Below are positions 6,102-10,980 of a stretch of DNA of 10,980 bases, in pieces; position 1 is the first letter of the stretch, and every line of letters begins with the position of its first letter. The position numbers and the translations under genes are program-made. The DNA is taken from positions 1 through 10,980 of the forward strand of contig CAJLLL010000056.1 of assembly GCA_905207485.1 (NCBI GenBank), read 5' to 3'. The notes beneath the pieces are model-generated. The model was not told the DNA's origin. It saw only the letters and a list, made by a program, of their open reading frames with translations, and did not search any database. Source of the stretch: an uncultured Phascolarctobacterium sp. Lineage in GTDB: Bacteria; Bacillota; Negativicutes; Acidaminococcales; Acidaminococcaceae.

Positions 6102-6129
6102 CTTCTGCCGTAGGGCAGGAGCCTTTTTT
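6102..6129 (+). terminator. Riboswitch-controlled intrinsic terminator
   Basis: CTTCTGCC (6102-6109) pairs with GGCAGGAG (6114-6121), eight pairs with one G-U, around a GTAG loop, followed by CC and six T residues (6124-6129). It lies 55 bases before the cbiD start, the expected place for a terminator in a B12-riboswitch expression platform. Upstream CTACGG (6041-6046) can pair with CCGTAG (6108-6113), and GGCAG (6079-6083) with CTGCC (6105-6109), so competing folds are available. Confidence 0.8.
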
Positions 6130-6184
6130 ATTATCAGCATAAATTACTATCTGGCAGATAATGCCGGATTTGGAAAGGATTTGC

Positions 6185-7339
6185 ATGGAAGAATATACGT
6201 TTTCGCAGGGCAGGCAGATGCGCTGCGGTTATACAACGGGAAGCTGTGCTGCAGCGGCTGCCAAAGCGGCGGCGCAGATGCTTTTAAGCGGCAGGCGCGT
6301 TGATGCGGTGGAGATTGATACGCCGAAGGGCATACGCCTGCATTTGGAAACGCGCGAGGTTGAGCTTACGCCGGATTATGCGGTGTGCGCGATACAAAAA
6401 GACAGCGGTGATGACCCGGACGATACCAACGGTATTTTAATTTATGCAAGGGTAGAAAAAACTGATGCCCCGGAGCATATTTTGGAAGGCGGCGTTGGCG
6501 TGGGCAGAGTAACAAAGCCGGGTCTTGCGTGCAGTGTCGGCGGTCCGGCAATAAACCCGGTGCCGCGCAAAATGATTTTGGAAAGCCTATCATCTGCCTG
6601 CGGGCAGTTTGGTTTTGGCGGCAGCTTAAAAGCGGTTATATCCGCACCGGAGGGCGTAAAAATTGCGCCTAAAACCTTTAACCCGCGCCTTGGCATTGAA
6701 GGCGGCATTTCTATTTTGGGAACAAGCGGCATTGTTGAGCCGATGAGCGATACGGCGCTTGTTGAAACAATGTATGCCGAAATTAATGTACAGGCAGAAA
6801 AAGGCAGCAAAGATTTGCTGGTGTTTTTTGGCAACTACGGCGAGGATTTTACCCGCGATAATTTAATGGTGGATATTGATAATGCCGTAACTTGCAGCAA
6901 TTTTGTGGGCGAACTTTTGGATTACGCCGTTTATAAGGGTTTTGAAAGCCTGCTTTTAATTGGGCACAGCGGCAAACTGGTTAAACTGGCGCAGGGTGTT
7001 ATGAACACGCACAGCAAGTATGCGGACTGCCGTACGGAACTGTTTGCTTTACAGGCATTGTTTAACGGTGCAAGCCTTGATGTTGGTAAAAAAATTTACG
7101 AATCGTTAACTACTGATGAAGTTATTAAAATCCTGAAGGCAGAGAACTTGTTTGAAAAGGTTATGCCTGCCGTTACTGAAAAAATAGATTATTATATGCA
7201 GCACCGCGTGCATGGCAAATTAAAAACCGGCGCGCTGATGTTCTCGAATGTGTATGGCATTTTGGGCAAAACGGCTTATGCTGATGAACTTATTAAGCTG
7301 CACCAGATGAAAAGGAAGGATGAAGATAATGCGAGGTAA
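6185..7339 (+). CDS. cbiD: Cobalt-precorrin-5B C1-methyltransferase CbiD
   Basis: S-adenosylmethionine-dependent methylation of C1 of cobalt-precorrin-5B in the anaerobic corrin pathway; cytoplasmic. The 384-residue protein opens with the CbiD signature RCGYTTGSCAAAAAKAA (residues 13-29), a region conserved across the family, and continues with GGVGVGRVTKPGL and the AINPVPR segment. The length fits the family (about 360-390). I start it at the ATG at 6185: AAAGGA (6174-6179) stands five bases upstream, and MEEYTF matches the usual short N-terminus. The in-frame ATG at 6161 has no ribosome site and would add eight residues. It is the first gene after the B12 riboswitch and leads the operon; its 3' end overlaps cbiL by 11 bases. 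CbiD, with CbiG, marks the early-cobalt, oxygen-independent route. Confidence 0.95.
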   Translation: MEEYTFSQGRQMRCGYTTGSCAAAAAKAAAQMLLSGRRVDAVEIDTPKGIRLHLETREVELTPDYAVCAIQKDSGDDPDDTNGILIYARVEKTDAPEHILEGGVGVGRVTKPGLACSVGGPAINPVPRKMILESLSSACGQFGFGGSLKAVISAPEGVKIAPKTFNPRLGIEGGISILGTSGIVEPMSDTALVETMYAEINVQAEKGSKDLLVFFGNYGEDFTRDNLMVDIDNAVTCSNFVGELLDYAVYKGFESLLLIGHSGKLVKLAQGVMNTHSKYADCRTELFALQALFNGASLDVGKKIYESLTTDEVIKILKAENLFEKVMPAVTEKIDYYMQHRVHGKLKTGALMFSNVYGILGKTAYADELIKLHQMKRKDEDNAR

Positions 7340-8030
7340 ATTGTACAGCGTGGGCATAGGCCCCGGCGATCCGGAGCTTTTAACGCTGAAGGCAGTACGC
7401 CTGCTGAAAGAGTGCGATGTTGTAGCTTTGCCGAAAGGCGACGGCGACATTATGACTGCGAAAAACATTGTTAACCAGGTAGTAAACATTGATGAAAAAG
7501 AACAGTTAATTGTTTACATGCCGATGACAAAAGATAAAGAGGCTTTGCAAAAAGCGCATCAGGAAGGCGCCGATGCCATTATAAAACTTTTGGATGAAGG
7601 CAAAAACGTGGTATTTATTACCCTTGGCTGCCCAACTGTTTATGCAACCTGCATTTACGTACACAAACTGGTGCTTAAAGCAGGGTATGAGGCAGAGCTG
7701 GTTGCCGGCGTTACAAGCTTCTGCGCTGTGGCAGCAAGGCTTAACGTATCGCTTTGCGAAAAAGCTGAACCGCTTATTATTCTGCCCGGCAGTTATAAAG
7801 AATCAAGCAGGTTTTTGGATGCGCCCGGCAACAAAGTGCTGATGAAATCAGCAAGCCAGATTGCCGCTGTGCGTGATGAACTTAAGGAACGCGGGCTTTT
7901 GACCCATGCGGCAATGGTGGAACGCTGCGGTTTGCCCGGCGAAAAAGTTTACCATGACTTGAATGAAATAGACGAAAAGAGCAGTTATTTTTCAATTATA
8001 TTGGTTAAGGAAAAGGAGTTTGACAAATGA
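7329..8030 (+). CDS. cbiL: Cobalt-factor II (precorrin-2) C20-methyltransferase CbiL
   Basis: Tetrapyrrole methylase that adds the C20 methyl group to cobalt-factor II using S-adenosylmethionine. From the ATG at 7329 it has 233 residues. The N-terminal GIGPGDPELLTLKA (residues 9-22) is characteristic of the C20 enzyme. The second family loop is LGCPTVYAT (99-107); most members I recall have GDP here, so the Cys101 is worth noting. VAGVTSFCAVAARL is the third conserved block. The ATG at 7329 has AAGGA (7316-7320) eight bases upstream; the ATG at 7320 would have the site only three bases away, so I reject it. The start lies inside the end of cbiD (11-base overlap) and the stop shares ATGA with cbiF, which suggests translational coupling. 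Confidence 0.93.
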   Translation: MRGKLYSVGIGPGDPELLTLKAVRLLKECDVVALPKGDGDIMTAKNIVNQVVNIDEKEQLIVYMPMTKDKEALQKAHQEGADAIIKLLDEGKNVVFITLGCPTVYATCIYVHKLVLKAGYEAELVAGVTSFCAVAARLNVSLCEKAEPLIILPGSYKESSRFLDAPGNKVLMKSASQIAAVRDELKERGLLTHAAMVERCGLPGEKVYHDLNEIDEKSSYFSIILVKEKEFDK

Positions 8031-8812
8031 TTTATTTTATTGGCGCAGGCCCAGGTGCTGTTGATTTAATTACCGTAAAAGGCAAAGAACTTTTGGAAAA
8101 AGCTGATTTGATTATTTATGCCGGTTCTTTGGTAAACCCGGAACTTTTAAAATATGCTAAACCTGACTGCGTAATTATGGACAGCGCTAAAATGACGCTG
8201 GAAGAAGTTATTGCAGCTATGGTTCCGGCAGCTCAGAGCGGTAAACTGGTTGTACGCCTGCATACCGGCGACCCCAGCATTTACGGCGCTCACCGTGAAC
8301 AGATTGACCTTTTGCGCAGCTATGGCCTCGATTATGAAGTTGTTCCGGGCGTAAGCTCTTTCTGCGCAGCAGCAGCTGCTTTAAAAGCAGAATATACTCT
8401 GCCGAATGTAAGCCAGTCTGTTATTATTACCCGTATGGAAGGCCGTACTCCTGTTCCTAACAGACAGAAAATTGCCGATTATGCAGCACACAATGCGACA
8501 ATGGTTATTTTCCTGAGCAGCAGCATGCTTGACAAATTGCAAAAAGAATTGATTGCAGGCGGCTATAAAGAAGATACTCCGGCAGCAATTGTTTATAAGG
8601 CATCCTGGCCGGATGAAAAGGTTTGCCGCTGCACCGTTGGCACTATTGCTGAAACGGCGGCTAAATACAATATTACCAAAACTGCGCTGATTACCGTTGG
8701 CTACTTCCTCGGCAGCGAATATGACAGAAGCGAACTTTATAACCCGACCTTTGCCCACGGCTACCGTGAAGCTGACCCCAGCAAGCTGGATATTAAGCCT
8801 GAGGTTAAATAA
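8027..8812 (+). CDS. cbiF: Cobalt-precorrin-4 C11-methyltransferase CbiF
   Basis: Tetrapyrrole methylase that methylates C11 of cobalt-precorrin-4 with S-adenosylmethionine; 261 residues, usual for CbiF/CobM. Motifs: IGAGPGAVDLITVKG (residues 5-19), YAGSLVNPELL (31-41) which is typical of the C11 enzyme, LHTGDPSIYGAHREQ (78-92) for the cofactor, and VVPGVSSFCAAAAAL. AAAGGAG eight bases before the ATG gives a strong ribosome site, and the start overlaps the cbiL stop by four bases (ATGA). The stop shares one base with the cbiG ATG (TAATG). The neighbouring cbiG acts on the product, cobalt-precorrin-5A, so the gene order follows two consecutive steps. Confidence 0.95.
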   Translation: MIYFIGAGPGAVDLITVKGKELLEKADLIIYAGSLVNPELLKYAKPDCVIMDSAKMTLEEVIAAMVPAAQSGKLVVRLHTGDPSIYGAHREQIDLLRSYGLDYEVVPGVSSFCAAAAALKAEYTLPNVSQSVIITRMEGRTPVPNRQKIADYAAHNATMVIFLSSSMLDKLQKELIAGGYKEDTPAAIVYKASWPDEKVCRCTVGTIAETAAKYNITKTALITVGYFLGSEYDRSELYNPTFAHGYREADPSKLDIKPEVK

Positions 8813-9852
8813 TGCAGGCGGTATTATTTTCGTTCAGCAGGCGCGGCGGCCTGTTAAGTGCTGCCGTAGGCAGATTTCTGGCAGGTATGGGTTATGAAGC
8901 AATGTGCTATACGATGCCGAAATTTGCTGATGCCTGCGAAGGTTTAACCGCTACAAATGATTATAAAACAGTTTGCGCAGAGACTTTTAAAACGGCAGAA
9001 CTGCTTGTTTTTGTGGGCGCAAGCGGAATTGCGGTGCGTGCAATTGCTCCGCATGTAAAAAGCAAAACTACCGACCCGGCAGTGCTTGTTATTGATGAGC
9101 AGGCAAATTTTGTAATTTCGCTGCTTTCCGGCCATATTGGCGGGGCTAATGAAATGGCACGCAAAATTGCCGCAGAAATTGGCGCGCAGCCGGTTGTTAC
9201 TACGGCAACTGATGTAAACAAATTGTTTGCCGTAGATGAATGGGCTGCAAAGCACGGTATGGCAATAGATGACATGAAGGCAGCCAAAGCCTTTGCTGCC
9301 GCGCTTGTTGCCGGTGAAAAAACTGGTTTTTACAGCGATTATCCCTTAAAAGGAGCATTGCCCGTTAATGTTGAGCAGTGCGAAAGTGCCGCAACCGGTA
9401 TGGCGATAACGACGGACAGTAACAAAAAACCTTTTGGCACAACCGTTGTTTTATTGCCGCAGATTGTGCATTTGGGCATTGGCTGCCGCCGCAATACGCC
9501 AATGGAAAAAATTGAAAGCTTTGTGCTGGCGGAACTTGCCGAACATGGGATAGATATGCGCAGCGTAAAAGGCATAGCTTCAGTAGATTTAAAGGCAAGC
9601 GAGCAGGGGTTGCTGCAATTTATGGAAAAATACAACCTGCCCGGAGTTTTTTACAGTGCTGAAGAACTTAAAAATGTGCAGGGAGAGTTTACGCCCAGCG
9701 CATTTGTGCAAAGCATTGCCGGAGTTGATAATGTATGTGAACGCGCAGCGGTGCTTGCAAGCGGCGGTAAACTTACCGTTAAAAAAACGGCTCATGACGG
9801 CGTAACTTTGGCTGTTGCCGAAGAACCGCTGATAATAGATTTTGAAAACTGA
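8812..9852 (+). CDS. cbiG: Cobalt-precorrin-5A hydrolase CbiG
   Basis: Opens the delta-lactone of cobalt-precorrin-5A and releases acetaldehyde, giving cobalt-precorrin-5B, the substrate of CbiD. The 346-residue protein shows the family layout: an N-terminal segment, the CbiG N domain with LLVFVGASGIAVRAIAP (64-80) and LLSGHIGGANEMARKIA (104-120), a linking region, and the CobE-like C-terminal domain with LGIGCRRNTP (221-230), IASVDLKASEQGL (255-267) and GVDNVCERAA (304-313). Its presence supports the anaerobic route, because aerobic producers use CobG and CobF instead. The ATG lies in TAATG at the cbiF stop; GAGG about eight bases before it is a modest ribosome site. An 18-base gap leads to cbiH. 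Confidence 0.95.
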   Translation: MQAVLFSFSRRGGLLSAAVGRFLAGMGYEAMCYTMPKFADACEGLTATNDYKTVCAETFKTAELLVFVGASGIAVRAIAPHVKSKTTDPAVLVIDEQANFVISLLSGHIGGANEMARKIAAEIGAQPVVTTATDVNKLFAVDEWAAKHGMAIDDMKAAKAFAAALVAGEKTGFYSDYPLKGALPVNVEQCESAATGMAITTDSNKKPFGTTVVLLPQIVHLGIGCRRNTPMEKIESFVLAELAEHGIDMRSVKGIASVDLKASEQGLLQFMEKYNLPGVFYSAEELKNVQGEFTPSAFVQSIAGVDNVCERAAVLASGGKLTVKKTAHDGVTLAVAEEPLIIDFEN

Positions 9853-9870
9853 TATTAGGATGGTGCAAAA

Positions 9871-10599
9871 ATGCAGAAAGTTTATGTTGTAGGTTTAGGC
9901 CCCGGTGGCGTGGAACAGATGACCGCCCGTGCCAAACAGACTTTGGAAAAATGTGATGTAATTGCAGGTTATCACGTTTATATAGATTTAATTAAAGACG
10001 ATTTCAAAGATAAAGAGTTTTTATCTACCGGCATGCGTAAAGAAGTTGACCGCTGCCGTCTTGCTGTTGAAGAAGCCTTGAAAGGCAAAACAGTTGCCAT
10101 GATTTCCAGCGGCGATGCTGGTGTATATGGCATGGCGGGCATTATGTACCAGGTTGCGGCAGAACATCCGGAACTTGATATTGAAGTAGTTCCCGGCATT
10201 ACCGCTGCCTGCTCCGGCGCTGCTGTTTTGGGCGCTCCGCTTATCAGCGATTTCTGCCTTATTTCTTTAAGCGATTTGCTTACTCCGTGGGAAAAAATCG
10301 CCAAACGCCTTGATTGCGCTTCCCAGGCAGATTTTTGCATTTGCCTGTATAATCCTTCCAGCTTTAAACGTCATGACTATCTGCAAAAAGCCTGCGATAT
10401 TATGCTGAAAAACCAGCGTCCGGATGTACCGGCAGGCATTGTGCGCAATATCGGCCGCGAAGGCGAAAGCTACGAAATTACTACTTTACAGGAACTGCGC
10501 GATAAAAAGGTTGATATGTTCTCAACTGTTATTATCGGCAATTCCCAAACCGAAGTTATTAACGGCAAACTGGTTACGCCCAGAGGCTATAAACTGTGA
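9871..10599 (+). CDS. cbiH: Cobalt-factor III (precorrin-3B) C17-methyltransferase CbiH
   Basis: Methylates C17 and drives ring contraction, turning cobalt-factor III into cobalt-precorrin-4, the substrate of CbiF. The 242 residues match the usual length. Motifs: VGLGPGGVEQMT (residues 7-18), AGYHVYIDLI (32-41), SGDAGVYGMAG (80-90), VVPGITAACSGAAVLGAPL (107-123 region), SLSDLLTPWE (132-141) and a LYNPSS segment near residue 160, together distinctive for CbiH/CobJ. There is no extra ferredoxin or other fused domain. AGGA (9857-9860) is 10 bases before the ATG. The stop TGA overlaps the GTG start of cbiJ by four bases (GTGA). Confidence 0.95.
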   Translation: MQKVYVVGLGPGGVEQMTARAKQTLEKCDVIAGYHVYIDLIKDDFKDKEFLSTGMRKEVDRCRLAVEEALKGKTVAMISSGDAGVYGMAGIMYQVAAEHPELDIEVVPGITAACSGAAVLGAPLISDFCLISLSDLLTPWEKIAKRLDCASQADFCICLYNPSSFKRHDYLQKACDIMLKNQRPDVPAGIVRNIGREGESYEITTLQELRDKKVDMFSTVIIGNSQTEVINGKLVTPRGYKL

Positions 10600-10980
10600 A
10601 CAGGCGTATCTGGATTATCGGCGGAACCAGTGAAGGCCGTGGCCTTGTAAAAGAACTGGCTCAGCTTGATATTGAAATTTATGTTTCTGTGGCTACTGTT
10701 TACGGCGCGGGGCTGATTGAACAGCACAGCAATGTAAAAGTGCTGCCTGAACGTATGGATTTGCCGGCAATGCAGAAGTTTATTGCAGAGCATCAGCCGG
10801 ACTGCGTTATTGATGCAACGCATCCTTATGCTACGGTTGTAACGCAAACGGTAAAAAAAGCATGCGAAGTTTCCGGCACTGAATATTTACGTTTGGTGCG
10901 CCCGGCAGAAGCCGGTTATGGAAACGCTATAGTTGTGCATGGTTTTGACGAAGCTGCCGAAGTATTGAGACATACGGAAG
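10596..10980 (+). CDS. cbiJ: Cobalt-precorrin-6A reductase CbiJ (3' end off the window)
   Basis: Reduces cobalt-precorrin-6A, the step after the C1 methylation by CbiD, with a nicotinamide cofactor. The frame starts at GTG (10596), overlapping the cbiH stop in GTGA, and stays open for 128 codons to the right edge. The N-terminus reads RRIWIIGGTSEGRGL (residues 3-17), the nucleotide-binding start typical of CbiJ/CobK, and DATHPYAT (73-80) is the family's second signature, with LRLVRP (about 100-105) after it. An AGAGG run about nine bases before the GTG is a modest ribosome site. About half of the expected 250 or so residues is visible, so fusion to another cbi domain cannot be excluded. Confidence 0.92.
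   Translation, partial: MNRRIWIIGGTSEGRGLVKELAQLDIEIYVSVATVYGAGLIEQHSNVKVLPERMDLPAMQKFIAEHQPDCVIDATHPYATVVTQTVKKACEVSGTEYLRLVRPAEAGYGNAIVVHGFDEAAEVLRHTE

Noticed and set aside
6161..6184. ATG at 6161 as the cbiD start
   Set aside because: No ribosome site precedes it, while AAAGGA stands five bases before the ATG at 6185, which gives the usual CbiD N-terminus.
6022..6303. Reading frame starting inside the riboswitch and running into cbiD in another frame
   Set aside because: It overlaps the conserved riboswitch, the terminator and the cbiD N-terminus, and has no family features.
7320..7328. ATG at 7320 as the cbiL start
   Set aside because: The purine-rich site is only three bases away; the ATG at 7329 has AAGGA eight bases upstream.
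1..10980. CRISPR array, insertion sequence, tRNA, phage or defence genes
   Set aside because: No regularly spaced repeats, terminal inverted repeats, transposase motifs or tRNA-like sequences were seen. Nearly all of the sequence is explained by housekeeping and metabolic genes.

Overview
The window reads as an anaerobic Firmicute chromosome, most likely of the Negativicutes type (a Phascolarctobacterium- or Acidaminococcus-like organism is my best guess, at low confidence). The grounds are a DUF896/YnzC-family protein (typical of Firmicutes), an oxygen-independent (cbi-type) cobalamin pathway under a B12 riboswitch, and nickel-pincer racemase homologs. There is no mobile element, CRISPR array, rRNA or tRNA. 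Coding density is high and the base composition looks even throughout.

Region 1 (1-3942, + strand): three consecutive full-length homologs of the nickel-pincer lactate racemase LarA. The first has its start codon just off the left edge. All three keep the catalytic histidines, the cofactor-tethering lysine and the nickel-ligand histidine, so all look like working 2-hydroxyacid racemases or epimerases. Their substrates cannot be read from the sequence. The genes that make the nickel-pincer cofactor (larB, larC, larE) are not in the window. A near-perfect two-way terminator (3953-3984) separates this array from the convergent genes.

Region 2 (4004-5862, - strand): a class II fructose-bisphosphate aldolase with its own extended -10 promoter. 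Upstream of it is a two-gene unit in which a 63-residue DUF896 protein and a short RluA-type pseudouridine synthase overlap by one base.

Region 3 (5863-6184): a divergent regulatory region without genes. It holds the leftward promoter for the DUF896 gene and a rightward TTGGAA-17-TATAAT promoter. The rightward promoter leads into a cobalamin-type riboswitch that ends in an intrinsic terminator. The riboswitch has the standard core but lacks the usual 3' B12-box sequence.

Region 4 (6185-10980, + strand): a tightly packed corrin-ring operon, cbiD-cbiL-cbiF-cbiG-cbiH-cbiJ, with cbiJ cut by the right edge. Most joints overlap (11, 4, 1 and 4 bases). These enzymes carry cobalt-precorrin intermediates through the C20, C17, C11 and C1 methylations, the ring contraction and the lactone opening of the anaerobic pathway. 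The other cbi genes (cbiC, E, T, A, K/X) must lie elsewhere, probably downstream. Nothing in the window is clearly an unknown system. The most unusual items are the triple LarA array and the atypical riboswitch.
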